Notes under the pieces: model-generated | Told to the model about the DNA's origin: nothing | The model's database searches: none | The model's input: the letters and a program-made list of their open reading frames with translations, nothing else | Source: Rhizobium mongolense subsp. loessense | Lineage (GTDB): Bacteria > Pseudomonadota > Alphaproteobacteria > Rhizobiales > Rhizobiaceae | Assembly (NCBI RefSeq): GCF_900099775.1 | Contig: NZ_FMTM01000007.1 | Span: 124,001-188,000 of the forward strand | Direction of reading: 5' to 3' | Length of the DNA: 64,000 nucleotides | Shown here: positions 8,496-16,854 of the stretch, one piece after another | Position numbering within the stretch: position 1 is the first letter of the stretch | Layout of the letters: every line of letters starts with the position of its first letter | Translations under genes and position numbers: made by a program

Positions 8496-8522
8496 ATCCT
8501 CCCGCCTCCAGTGCGGGAGGAT
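8496..8522. terminator. Strong hairpin after the hydrolase remnant
   Basis: A ten-base perfect inverted repeat, ATCCTCCCGC and GCGGGAGGAT, with a seven-base loop, 22 bases after the pseudogene stop. No T tract follows on the plus strand, so it may be a weak terminator, an RNA-stabilising stem, or a relic of the sequence that replaced the 3' end of the hydrolase. Confidence 0.45.
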
Positions 8523-8533
8523 GTGCCCAGCGC

Positions 8534-8564
8534 AAAAACAAGGACCGCCGGATTTCTCCGGCGG
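8534..8564 (-). terminator. Intrinsic terminator of the DUF882 gene
   Basis: On the minus strand an eight-base GC stem, CCGCCGGA with TCCGGCGG and a four-base loop, is followed by TTGTTTTTG. It starts about 25 bases after the stop of the DUF882 protein gene. Confidence 0.8.
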
Positions 8565-8590
8565 CCTGTCGTTCATTCTGATTGATTCGC

Positions 8591-10420
8591 TCAGTTCGTG
8601 TTGAACTTGCGCACTTCCATGAAGTTCACCGCCGAGCCGCTGAAGCGGGCCGGATCGATGGAAGCCGTTTTGACGTTGAAGCCTTCGGCGTAGACGGCGG
8701 TCGGCTGGGCGCGAAGCGTCTGGCTGACGAAACGGGGGGCCTTGACCGGCTTCGTGATCATTTCCATGCGGGAATTGGTGAGCGCCCACTGCGAAATTAT
8801 CTTCTGGGTCAGCTTCGGCTCGGTACGGACCGTCGCGCGGCTTGCGTCGGCAGCGGCAGCAGCCTCCTTCGTCGGGCGCCCGCCCTTGGTCGCAATGCCA
8901 TTGGCATTGGAGTCTTCGGAAATCTGCTGCAGGTCGAAGGCGTCGCCGAAACTTGCGGATTTGACAGGAGCGAGTGCGGCAAGTTGCACCGGTGCCTTAT
9001 TCTCAGCCGGCTTGGCCGCAGGCATTGCTGCGCTGATGGCCTGCTCGACCGTGGCCGGCGCAAGGGCGGCCACCCGCCTATCGACTGCATCGTTCTGATC
9101 AAGCGCTTGAGCCAGTGCCGGAGAAAGCCGGTCCGCTTCGGCCTCGTCAGCATCCGCTTCCGGATCGATTGCCGCCGCCGCAAGCAGATTTTCAGCGACC
9201 GCTGGACGTTCGGCCGGGGTCGGAACCATCGGATCGTTGGATGCCACTTGCGCATCACCGGGCGCGTTGCGCGGGCCAAGCAGCGAGGGAACCGGAACGT
9301 GATAGGTGCTGAGATCGGCGAACTGCTGTGGCTGGCCTTGCTCTTCGGTGGCAGCGGCAAGTGCCTGCTGCGCAGCATTACCGGAATTCGGCGAAACGAG
9401 GGCATTTGCAACTTCGCCCCCGGCAAGCTGACCAGCAAAGGCTGGACGAACCTGCGGTACCGGTGCATTCACGGCGGCAACCTCAGTCGGCTGCGGCTCA
9501 GCCGCGGTAGCAGGCGCTTCGGCCTTCGGCGGCGTTGCCCTTGCAACGGCGACCGGAGCGGTATCCTCCACGCTATCCTCTTCGTCGTCTGCGCCGCCGC
9601 CAAAGAGCGCAGCGAACAATGTCTTCGGCTTTCTCGTTTCGGCATCGCCGCCGCTTGCCATGACAAGCTGATTGGAGCTCACCCGGCGCTTATACTCGGC
9701 CATCGCCTGCTGGTAGCCCGGCAGGGGCTTGCCATCCGACGGGATATGAATGGTGTTGCCGTTCGGGAAAAGCTGCGCCAGCTCCTGGCGGCTCATGCGC
9801 GGCCAGGCGCGAACGCCGCCGACATCCATGTGCACGAAGGGAGAACCGGACTTCGGATAGAAGCCAACGCCGCCGACCTGCATTTTCATGCCGATCGCAC
9901 GCAGCTTTGCAAGCTTCACATCCGGAATGAAAAAGTCCATCGCCTTGCCGAGCATATGCTGGCTCTTCTCGGCAACGCCGGAATTGCGCGAACGGGACTT
10001 GAGCATTGAATTGGTGGCGGGCGAACGGAAGCCGCAGACAACGTTGATGTAGTCCCTGGAACCGCTCTGGCGGTAGACTTCCCAGATCAGATCGAAAAGA
10101 TGGGGGTCCATCTTCGTCGGCTGGTTCTTGCGCCAGTCGCGAAGGAATCGGTTCAGCTGCCCAAGACCCTTCGGGTCGAACCTGCCATTGCGTTTGTAGG
10201 TGATGACGGCCTTTTCGCCGGTATGGATGAAGTAGAGTTTCAGACTGCGCGTTTCGCCCGCTGCCTCGGACGGCGTGCCAACGAATACTGGTGAGGAAAC
10301 CGCGAGTGCGAGAAGGACAGCCATGGCCGTCCTGACCGCCTTTCCGCCAATGTCGGCGCACAGGGTACGCCAGCTCAAGCGCGAAGGCTTGGTGTTCTCA
10401 TTCAGATCCGGCAAACTCAA
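8591..10420 (-). CDS. DUF882 (peptidase M15-like) envelope protein with long low-complexity C-terminus
   Basis: Protein of up to 609 residues. Residues 1-55 hold a basic region and one hydrophobic signal/anchor segment. Residues ~55-230 form a DUF882 (peptidase M15_2) domain, related to murein DD- or LD-endopeptidases such as MepK/YcbK, with VVCGFRSPATNSMLK, SQHMLGKAMDFF and PFVHMDVGG supplying the expected zinc ligands (His, Asp, His). The rest is Ala/Pro/Glu-rich and probably disordered or wall-spanning. The role is likely peptidoglycan cleavage or remodelling in the periplasm. The frame begins with TTG at 10420; the next internal ATG falls inside the signal segment, so the start is uncertain. 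The gene stands alone, with a terminator after it. Confidence 0.85.
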   Translation of the reverse strand: MSLPDLNENTKPSRLSWRTLCADIGGKAVRTAMAVLLALAVSSPVFVGTPSEAAGETRSLKLYFIHTGEKAVITYKRNGRFDPKGLGQLNRFLRDWRKNQPTKMDPHLFDLIWEVYRQSGSRDYINVVCGFRSPATNSMLKSRSRNSGVAEKSQHMLGKAMDFFIPDVKLAKLRAIGMKMQVGGVGFYPKSGSPFVHMDVGGVRAWPRMSRQELAQLFPNGNTIHIPSDGKPLPGYQQAMAEYKRRVSSNQLVMASGGDAETRKPKTLFAALFGGGADDEEDSVEDTAPVAVARATPPKAEAPATAAEPQPTEVAAVNAPVPQVRPAFAGQLAGGEVANALVSPNSGNAAQQALAAATEEQGQPQQFADLSTYHVPVPSLLGPRNAPGDAQVASNDPMVPTPAERPAVAENLLAAAAIDPEADADEAEADRLSPALAQALDQNDAVDRRVAALAPATVEQAISAAMPAAKPAENKAPVQLAALAPVKSASFGDAFDLQQISEDSNANGIATKGGRPTKEAAAAADASRATVRTEPKLTQKIISQWALTNSRMEMITKPVKAPRFVSQTLRAQPTAVYAEGFNVKTASIDPARFSGSAVNFMEVRKFNTN

Positions 10421-10481
10421 TCCCCGTCAGACTGCCCAGGTCCCCGAACTGTCCCAATGACTGTCAATTGCGGTGACACGA

Positions 10482-10495
10482 TGGCAAAAATGCCA
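10482..10495. promoter_or_regulatory. Palindrome upstream of the DUF882 gene
   Basis: A perfect TGGCA-AAAA-TGCCA palindrome lies about 60 bases before the DUF882 start, in the 173-base gap to the sigma-54 regulator gene. It may be an operator. It is not a sigma-54 promoter: the GG-to-GC distance is seven bases, not the required ten. Confidence 0.3.
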
Positions 10496-10593
10496 CACAC
10501 GATCAACCTTTTCTTTACATAGTCAACGATCGACTAACAAGTGGTTTATATCGGGTAACAAAACATGCTTGCGGGAATATTAATCGCCGCCGC

Positions 10594-12141
10594 TTATGCC
10601 GCATCTTTCTGGGGATTGTCGGGATCGATGCCGTAATCCTTGAGCTTTCTGTAAAGCGTTGAGCGTCCGATGCCGAGTTTTCTGGCCACTTGACTCATCT
10701 GGCCGCGATAGAATTTAAGCGCGAATCGAATCAATTCTTCCTCGACATCGGCAAGTTTGCGCACCTCGCCCGCCGGATTAACGCTTGCGATCGCATTCTC
10801 CGGCATCTCGTCGTGGTGCCCGCGCGTGTCGCTCGCAGAGACCTGCGGAGCGTGAAATTCCGCAAACTCCACCTCGTGCTCGCGATAGGTGTTGTCGGCA
10901 ACCAGCGCCAGATGATCGACCACGTCATATTGCGGCAATTGGGCAGCGATCTGCGGAAAATCCGCTTCGCTGAGCTCCTGGCCTTCGGCGAGCACGACAG
11001 CGCGGAAGATCGCGTTCTCGAGCTGGCGGATGTTGCCCGGCCAGTCATAGGCCGTCAGCAATGCCAACGCACCCGCGCTGACCGTCATGCGATGGCCATT
11101 CTTCTGTTCGGACGAGAATCGGTCGGCAAAGACGCGCACCAGATGCGGAATGTCCTCCTTGCGCTTGCGCAGCGCCGGAATGGTGATCGGAAAGACATTG
11201 AGGCGATAATAGAGGTCTTCGCGGAAGTGGCCGTTTTTCACTTCCTCGATCAGGTCCTTGTTCGTCGCGGAAATGAGCCGGACATTGACCTTGTGCGCCG
11301 TGCGTGCGCCGACGGTCTCGACTTCACCCTGCTGCACGGCTCGCAACAGCTTGACCTGCACGTCGAGCGGCAGATCGCCGATTTCATCGAGGAAGATCGT
11401 GCCGCCGTCAGCCTCCATGAACTTGCCCGTATGGCGTTCGGTTGCACCGGTGAACGCGCCCTTTTCATGGCCGAAGAGGATGCTTTCGACGAGGTTGTGC
11501 GGAATGGCGCCGCAGTTCACCGTGACGAAGGGCTTACCCGAGCGGTCGCCGCCGGACTGGATGGCACGCGCAACCAGCTCCTTGCCGACGCCGGACTCGC
11601 CTTCGAGCACCACCGGAATGTTGGATTGCGCCGCACGCTGCGCCAGATCGATGACGCGGATCATCGCCGGGCTTGCCGAAACGATGTCGTCGAAGCCGAC
11701 GATGCCGGAGCGCGAACGGCGGCCCGAGCGGGCCCGCACTTCGCGCTGGTCCAGCTTCATTGCGTTGGCGATCGAGGTTGCGATGCGCTCCGGTGAAACG
11801 GGCTTGACCACGAAATCGAAGGCGCCGGCACGCATGGCCTGCACCACCGTTTCAATGCCACCCTGCCCGGTCTGCACGATCACCGGGACCTGCGTGCCGA
11901 GTTCATGCAGCGCTTCGAGGAATTCGAGGCCGGTCATTTCCGGCATCATCAGGTCGAGAAGGATGACGTTGAAGAGACCGCTGTCGCGCTTCACCATCTC
12001 CAGGCCGATGCGGCCGTTCTCAGCCTGATGGACGACATGCCCGTGACGCTCGATTGCGTTCTTCAGCAGACGGCGTTGTACCGGGTCGTCCTCGACCACG
12101 AGAATCTGCCCTGCACCCTTGAGCTCACTGTAACCGGTCAT
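10594..12141 (-). CDS. Sigma-54-dependent response regulator (NtrC family)
   Basis: Protein of about 515 residues with three parts. Residues ~12-125 are a receiver domain with the acidic pair VVEDD and phosphorylation site D63 in LLDLMMPEMTG. Residues ~150-380 are an AAA+ domain with Walker A GESGVGKE, the sigma-54 contact loop GAFTGA, and FLDEIGDLPLD as Walker B. The C-terminus holds a Fis-type helix-turn-helix (QVARKLGIGRSTLYRKLKDY). It should activate sigma-54 promoters after phosphorylation. All key residues are intact. No histidine kinase is nearby, so it is an orphan regulator in this window. It has a GAGGCG ribosome site. A stretch of about 80 residues between the AAA+ and HTH domains is poorly conserved-looking. 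Confidence 0.93.
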   Translation of the reverse strand: MTGYSELKGAGQILVVEDDPVQRRLLKNAIERHGHVVHQAENGRIGLEMVKRDSGLFNVILLDLMMPEMTGLEFLEALHELGTQVPVIVQTGQGGIETVVQAMRAGAFDFVVKPVSPERIATSIANAMKLDQREVRARSGRRSRSGIVGFDDIVSASPAMIRVIDLAQRAAQSNIPVVLEGESGVGKELVARAIQSGGDRSGKPFVTVNCGAIPHNLVESILFGHEKGAFTGATERHTGKFMEADGGTIFLDEIGDLPLDVQVKLLRAVQQGEVETVGARTAHKVNVRLISATNKDLIEEVKNGHFREDLYYRLNVFPITIPALRKRKEDIPHLVRVFADRFSSEQKNGHRMTVSAGALALLTAYDWPGNIRQLENAIFRAVVLAEGQELSEADFPQIAAQLPQYDVVDHLALVADNTYREHEVEFAEFHAPQVSASDTRGHHDEMPENAIASVNPAGEVRKLADVEEELIRFALKFYRGQMSQVARKLGIGRSTLYRKLKDYGIDPDNPQKDAA

Positions 12142-12348
12142 TGTCGCCTCACTTCATGCGAAACCTGCGGGCACTTTGGCAGAAAGGCTTGAACATCCAG
12201 TTTTGAGAAATAATTGCATTTTAACGATTGTGGCGATACCGAATCCGTATCGAAGCGGGGCCTCCACCATCCCGAAAGCCCCTTGATACGGGGCCTTCCG
12301 GCGCTTAGACAGTCAGACCTGTTCGAAAAGAGGAAGAGGAACCCAGCC

Positions 12349-14202
12349 ATGAATTTCGTGCTCCACGGCGCCGGTCTTAATTTTTCGGCAACAGTTGCCT
12401 CGGCCGCGGCTGATCCGGCGCTCGGCGAGCTCCCGGTCTGGAAGCTGCAGGATCTCTACCCTTCCGCCACCTCGACCGCCTTCACCAGCGATATGGAAAA
12501 GGCGGGCCGGAACGCGCTCGCCTTCGAGGAAAAATGGAAAGGCAAACTTGCCGGTGCAGCGGCCCAAAAAGGCGCTGGAGGCATTGGCGAGGCGCTGAAG
12601 GAATATGAGGCGCTGGACGATCTCATCGGCCGTCTCGGCTCTTTTGCGGGCCTCACCTATTTCTCCGATACGACCAACCCGGTAAACGGCAAGCTCTACG
12701 GCGACGTCCAGGCGAAGATCACCGAATTCTCCGGCCACCTTCTCTTCTTCGCGCTGGAGCTCAACCGCATCGACGACGCGGTGATGGACGCATGCATGGC
12801 GAACGACCCTGAGGCCGGCCATTACCGCCCCTGGCTGATCGACCTGCGCAAGGACAAGCCCTACCAGCTGGAAGACAAGCTGGAACAACTCTTTCTCGAA
12901 AAGTCGATGACGAGTGCGGCTGCGTTCAACCGCCTCTTCGACGAGACGATGGCCGAGCTCCGCTACAATATCGACGGCGAGAAAGTGCCGCTCGAAGTCG
13001 CGCTCAATCTTTTGCAGGACAAGGATCCGGAAGCCCGCCGCAAGGCGGCAATGGCGCTCGCCGAAACCTTCAAGGCGAACATCCGCACCTTCACGTTGAT
13101 CACCAATACGCTTGCCAAGGACAAGGATATTTCCGACCGCTGGCGCGGTTTTGAGGATATCGCCGACAGCCGTCATCTGGCAAACCGCGTCGAGCGCGAC
13201 GTGGTCGATGCGCTGGCAGCTGCCGTCAAGCAGGCCTATCCGCGCCTTTCGCACCGCTATTACAAGATGAAGGCGAAGTGGCTCGGAATGGACCAGATGA
13301 ATTTCTGGGACCGCAATGCGCCCTTGCCGGAAACCTCCAATGCAGTGATTTCCTGGGGCGAAGCGAAGGACACCGTTCTTTCGGCCTACGGCAATTTCGC
13401 GCCGGAAATGGCAGCCATCGCCAAGCGCTTCTTCGACGAGCAGTGGATCGACGCGCCCGTGCGTCCCGGCAAGGCGCCCGGCGCCTTCTCTCACCCCACG
13501 GTTCCCTCAGCCCATCCCTATGTGCTGGTCAACTACATGGGCAAGCCGCGCGATGTAATGACGCTTGCCCATGAACTCGGCCACGGCGTTCATCAAGTGC
13601 TGGCCGGTGCACAGGGCGCGCTGATGTGCCAGACCCCGCTGACGCTTGCCGAAACCGCATCCGTCTTCGGCGAGATGCTCACCTTCCGCGCACTGCTTGA
13701 CAAGACGACGGACAAGCGCGAGCGCAAGGCAATGCTCGCCCAAAAGGTCGAGGACATGATCAACACGGTCGTGCGCCAGATCGCCTTCTACGAATTCGAA
13801 CGCGAGCTTCACACGGCCCGCAAGGCAGGCGAACTGACCGCCGAAGATATCGGAGAACTCTGGCTTTCGGTTCAGTCGGAAAGCCTCGGTCCAGCGATCC
13901 GGATCTCGGAGGGATACGAGACCTACTGGGCCTATATCCCCCACTTCATCCACTCGCCCTTTTACGTCTACGCCTATGCCTTCGGCGACTGCCTGGTGAA
14001 CTCGCTCTATGCCGTCTACCAGAAAGCCGACAAGGGCTTCCAGGACAAATATTTCGAGCTTCTGAAGGCCGGCGGCACCAAGCATCACTCTGAACTCCTG
14101 AAGCCTTTCGGACTCGACGCCAGCGATCCGTCGTTCTGGGGCAAGGGCCTTTCGATGATTGAGGGGCTGATCGATGAATTGGAAGCGCTTGATAAGGCTT
14201 AA
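12349..14202 (+). CDS. pepF: Oligoendopeptidase F (M3 family zinc metallopeptidase)
   Basis: Protein of about 617 residues, the normal size for PepF/M3B peptidases, which cut short peptides in the cytoplasm. The zinc-binding motif HELGHGVHQ is intact, with the third ligand glutamate expected in ETASVFGEM downstream. No signal peptide is convincing. The start at 12349 follows AGGAAGAGGAA; the frame extends 45 codons upstream but that part looks non-coding. It is divergent from the sigma-54 regulator across about 200 bases. It may take part in peptide recycling; no partner gene indicates more. Confidence 0.92.
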   Translation: MNFVLHGAGLNFSATVASAAADPALGELPVWKLQDLYPSATSTAFTSDMEKAGRNALAFEEKWKGKLAGAAAQKGAGGIGEALKEYEALDDLIGRLGSFAGLTYFSDTTNPVNGKLYGDVQAKITEFSGHLLFFALELNRIDDAVMDACMANDPEAGHYRPWLIDLRKDKPYQLEDKLEQLFLEKSMTSAAAFNRLFDETMAELRYNIDGEKVPLEVALNLLQDKDPEARRKAAMALAETFKANIRTFTLITNTLAKDKDISDRWRGFEDIADSRHLANRVERDVVDALAAAVKQAYPRLSHRYYKMKAKWLGMDQMNFWDRNAPLPETSNAVISWGEAKDTVLSAYGNFAPEMAAIAKRFFDEQWIDAPVRPGKAPGAFSHPTVPSAHPYVLVNYMGKPRDVMTLAHELGHGVHQVLAGAQGALMCQTPLTLAETASVFGEMLTFRALLDKTTDKRERKAMLAQKVEDMINTVVRQIAFYEFERELHTARKAGELTAEDIGELWLSVQSESLGPAIRISEGYETYWAYIPHFIHSPFYVYAYAFGDCLVNSLYAVYQKADKGFQDKYFELLKAGGTKHHSELLKPFGLDASDPSFWGKGLSMIEGLIDELEALDKA

Positions 14203-14322
14203 GACGCAACTCCGGGCGAGGAGCTGACCGAGAGCCCTGACCTTGAGCTTCGGCTGTCGGTGCAAGCAGCCAGGCGCCTATTGTGCAACGCTTACGAGGA
14301 ACGATGAAGGCAACCCCTTCTC

Positions 14323-14456
14323 CCTCATTCCTGTGCTTGTCACAGGTCTCCAGTGCGCCCAAGTCCTTGGGCGCGGGAGACGCTTTGAACCGAAGGAAGT
14401 CATTCGCGGTGCGGATGCGCCGTGGCTGGAACCCTATGACAAGCAAGGGAATAAGG
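14323..14456. repeat. RIME-like palindromic intergenic repeat
   Basis: Two imperfect 31-base inverted arms face each other: 14323-14353 (containing CTGTGCTTGTCACAGG) and 14426-14456 (containing CCTATGACAAGCAAGGG). Just inside the left arm is a perfect palindrome, GCGCCCAAGTCCTTGGGCGC, at 14355-14374. I recognise this as the Rhizobium intergenic mosaic element type, a family of roughly 100-130-base palindromic repeats scattered between genes in rhizobia. It occupies the gap between pepF and pabB and accounts for the odd reading frames there. The right arm has drifted, so this copy looks old. Only one copy is in the window. Confidence 0.75.
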
Positions 14457-14494
14457 AAATCCGGAGCGAGCGGACTCAGCAAATGGGAGCGCGG

Positions 14495-15655
14495 ATGACC
14501 ATTTCTCAGTCTTGCATCCTCTTGCGCGACGACACGACCGGCGAAGTCATGCTCTTTGCCGATCCCGCCGAGATCATCATCGCCCGGACGCGCGCCGAAT
14601 TCTTCGCCGGACTCGCGCGGATGGAGGCGGCCAAGACGGAAGGAAAGTGGCTGGCAGGATACCTCTCTTACGAAGCGGGCTATCTCTTCGAGGAAAAACT
14701 CGCGGGCTTCGTGGAAGAGAACAGGCAGACGCCGCTGCTGTGCTTCGGCATCTTCGACGCCCCGCAGAAGGACGGTTGTCTGCTCGCGCAGCCGAAACAG
14801 CGGCTCGAAAACGAGGAATTCCTGACAGCGCCCAAAGCCGCTTGGGCATTCCCCGCATACAAAGAGCGCTTCGACCGATTGCATCGGCATCTGCGCCAAG
14901 GCGATTGCTATCAAGCAAACCTCACCATGCCCATCGAAGCACGTTGGAACGGAGATCCGCGCGCGGCCTTCTGGTCGCTGATCGAACGTCAGCCGGTAAA
15001 ATACGGTGCGCTCGTCGATCTCGGCGGGCCTGTCATCCTGTCCCGCTCTCCCGAACTCTTCTTCCGGACGGACGAGGAAGGCTGGATCGAGACGCATCCG
15101 ATGAAAGGCACCGCCAAGCGCGGCGCCGATGCGGCCGAAGATGCCGCCATTGTCGCGGCGATGCGGCACGATATAAAGACACAAGCCGAAAACCGGATGA
15201 TCGTCGACCTGCTTCGCAATGACATCTCGCGCATCACGGAGGTCGGTACGCTCGATGTTCCGAAGCTCTTCGAGATCGAGACCTACCCCACGCTGCACCA
15301 AATGGTAAGCCATGTGCAGGCGAAACTTCTTCCCGACCTTTCCATCCGCGATATCTTCGCCGCCCTCTTCCCCTGCGGCTCGATCACCGGCGCACCGAAG
15401 CTCAGCGCCATGCACATCCTGCACGAACTCGAAGACACGCCACGCGACGCCTATTGCGGTGCGATCGGCATGATCTCTCCGGCAGGCGCCATGCGCTTTT
15501 CGGTTGCGATCCGCACGATCAGCCTTTTTGAGGACGGCAAGGCAATCTTCAATGTCGGTGGCGGCATCGTCTTCGATTCCACCGCGCAAGCCGAATATGA
15601 AGAATGCCTGCTCAAGGCGCGTTTCGCGATCGGCGACCAGGAAATCGCGCGATGA
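14495..15655 (+). CDS. pabB: Aminodeoxychorismate synthase component I
   Basis: Protein of about 386 residues of the chorismate-binding family. It aminates chorismate to 4-amino-4-deoxychorismate for p-aminobenzoate and folate synthesis. The catalytic lysine typical of PabB is present in HPMKGTAKRG, and the C-terminal signature PCGSITGAPKLSAM is intact. It is shorter than anthranilate synthase because the N-terminal half is reduced, as in many stand-alone PabB proteins. Start 14495 follows GGGAGCG; upstream codons belong to the RIME-like repeat region. Its stop overlaps the next gene's ATG, coupling it to the lyase that uses its product. Confidence 0.92.
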   Translation: MTISQSCILLRDDTTGEVMLFADPAEIIIARTRAEFFAGLARMEAAKTEGKWLAGYLSYEAGYLFEEKLAGFVEENRQTPLLCFGIFDAPQKDGCLLAQPKQRLENEEFLTAPKAAWAFPAYKERFDRLHRHLRQGDCYQANLTMPIEARWNGDPRAAFWSLIERQPVKYGALVDLGGPVILSRSPELFFRTDEEGWIETHPMKGTAKRGADAAEDAAIVAAMRHDIKTQAENRMIVDLLRNDISRITEVGTLDVPKLFEIETYPTLHQMVSHVQAKLLPDLSIRDIFAALFPCGSITGAPKLSAMHILHELEDTPRDAYCGAIGMISPAGAMRFSVAIRTISLFEDGKAIFNVGGGIVFDSTAQAEYEECLLKARFAIGDQEIAR

Positions 15656-16278
15656 GCGACTTCTCGCTGATAGAGACGTTGCGGTTTGAACCGGAGAGCG
15701 GCTTCATGCGCCTGCGGCTGCATCTTGCCCGCCTGACGCGCTCGGCCCGGCGCATCGGCTTTCCCGAACCGCGACATGTGCTCGACGAACTCAATGCCTC
15801 CGTCCAAGGCGCGACGGGCGCTCTGCGCATCCGGCTGACCTTCGATGCTCAGGGCCGCGTAGAAGTCACGACCGCGCCTTTCACACCGCTTGCGCCCGGC
15901 ACGCAGTGGACCATCCGCATCGCTTCGACCCGCCTCGACAGCGCCGACAAGCTGCTGCGGATCAAGACCACCCGCCGCACGGTCTACGAAGCCGCCCGCG
16001 CCGAATACACGCCGCAGCAGGCGGACGAAGTGCTGATGCTGAACGAACGCGGCGACGTCTGCGAAGGCACGATCACTTCAGTCTTCCTGAGCGATGTTTC
16101 CGGCATCCTTCGCACCCCGCCGATTTCCTGCGGCCTGCTCGCTGGCGTGCTGCGCACCGAGTTGATCTGTCAGCGCAAAGCCCGCGTCGGTCGCATCCGG
16201 ATGGACGATTTGAACGGCGGCCAGATCTACGTTGGAAATTCGCTTCGCGGCCTCATCCCTGCACAGCTTGTCATCTAA
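15652..16278 (+). CDS. Aminotransferase class IV protein, probable aminodeoxychorismate lyase
   Basis: Protein of about 208 residues of fold-type IV PLP enzymes. The PLP lysine is in LRIKTTRR, and NERGDVCEGTITSVF is the class IV signature. It is shorter than E. coli PabC (269), as usual for this small subgroup in alphaproteobacteria. Its ATG overlaps the pabB stop (ATGA). This supports the role of 4-amino-4-deoxychorismate lyase, which releases p-aminobenzoate and pyruvate. D-amino-acid or branched-chain aminotransferase relatives share the motif, so the function rests on the operon link. Confidence 0.85.
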   Translation: MSDFSLIETLRFEPESGFMRLRLHLARLTRSARRIGFPEPRHVLDELNASVQGATGALRIRLTFDAQGRVEVTTAPFTPLAPGTQWTIRIASTRLDSADKLLRIKTTRRTVYEAARAEYTPQQADEVLMLNERGDVCEGTITSVFLSDVSGILRTPPISCGLLAGVLRTELICQRKARVGRIRMDDLNGGQIYVGNSLRGLIPAQLVI

Positions 16279-16367
16279 GCCGCGCAAAATCCTAAAAAGA
16301 AGATGGATGGCAGCGTTTTAATTGGATATTCAACAGGTTCGCAACGATAGGCCGGAAGGATTTTGCC

Positions 16368-16652
16368 ATGTTCATACTGGCGCTCACCTATGTGAAGCCG
16401 AACGAAGAGGCCGATAAACACATGGAGCCGCATATGGCCTGGGTCAAGGAAGGCTATGCCAAAGGCTGGTTCCTTGCCTCCGGCCGCAAGGTTCCCCGCA
16501 CCGGCGGCGTCATCCTCGCTATCGGCAATCGTGCCGAGATCGAGGCCTATGTCGCCGACGATCCATTCATGGTTCACGGCGTTGCAGAATATGAGATCAC
16601 AGAAGTCGCGGTGACGACGGTGGCCGCGGGGCTGGATATCCTGAAAGAATAG
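16368..16652 (+). CDS. YciI-family protein
   Basis: A 94-residue protein with the YCII ferredoxin-like fold signature: MFILALTYVKP at the start, HMEPHMAWVKEGYAKGWFLASG containing the conserved His, and DDPFMVHGVAEYEI with the conserved Asp. Family members have unclear activity; some are dehalogenase or lactone-processing accessories. It stands between the folate pair and hss, with about 90 and 200 bases of spacing, and appears to be its own unit. Confidence 0.88.
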   Translation: MFILALTYVKPNEEADKHMEPHMAWVKEGYAKGWFLASGRKVPRTGGVILAIGNRAEIEAYVADDPFMVHGVAEYEITEVAVTTVAAGLDILKE

Positions 16653-16854
16653 AGTCACCGCCGACGTTGCACAAGGCCAAGCTCGTTGCGGCAGCTTGGG
16701 CATGTTCGCTTGACTGATAAATCCATTTCCGGCCCAAACGCTCTTTATTGTGACGCCGATTTATGATTAGAGCCGGTCACCTCGCATTTCTCGCGCCATT
16801 TCAGAAGAATTCTTAAAGGTTCATCGCCTTCGTCGCCTTCCATAGGAGAAAAGA

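Noticed and set aside
10470..10500. Possible sigma-54 promoter before the DUF882 gene (TGGCATTTTTGCC on the minus strand)
   Set aside because: The GG-GC distance is seven bases instead of ten, and the sequence is simply a palindrome.
13946..15589. 547-codon open frame on the minus strand
   Set aside because: Covers pepF, the RIME-like repeat and pabB in antisense; no domain.
16677..16702. CCAAGCT/AGCTTGG hairpin after the YciI gene as a terminator
   Set aside because: No T tract follows in either direction and the loop is large; evidence is insufficient.
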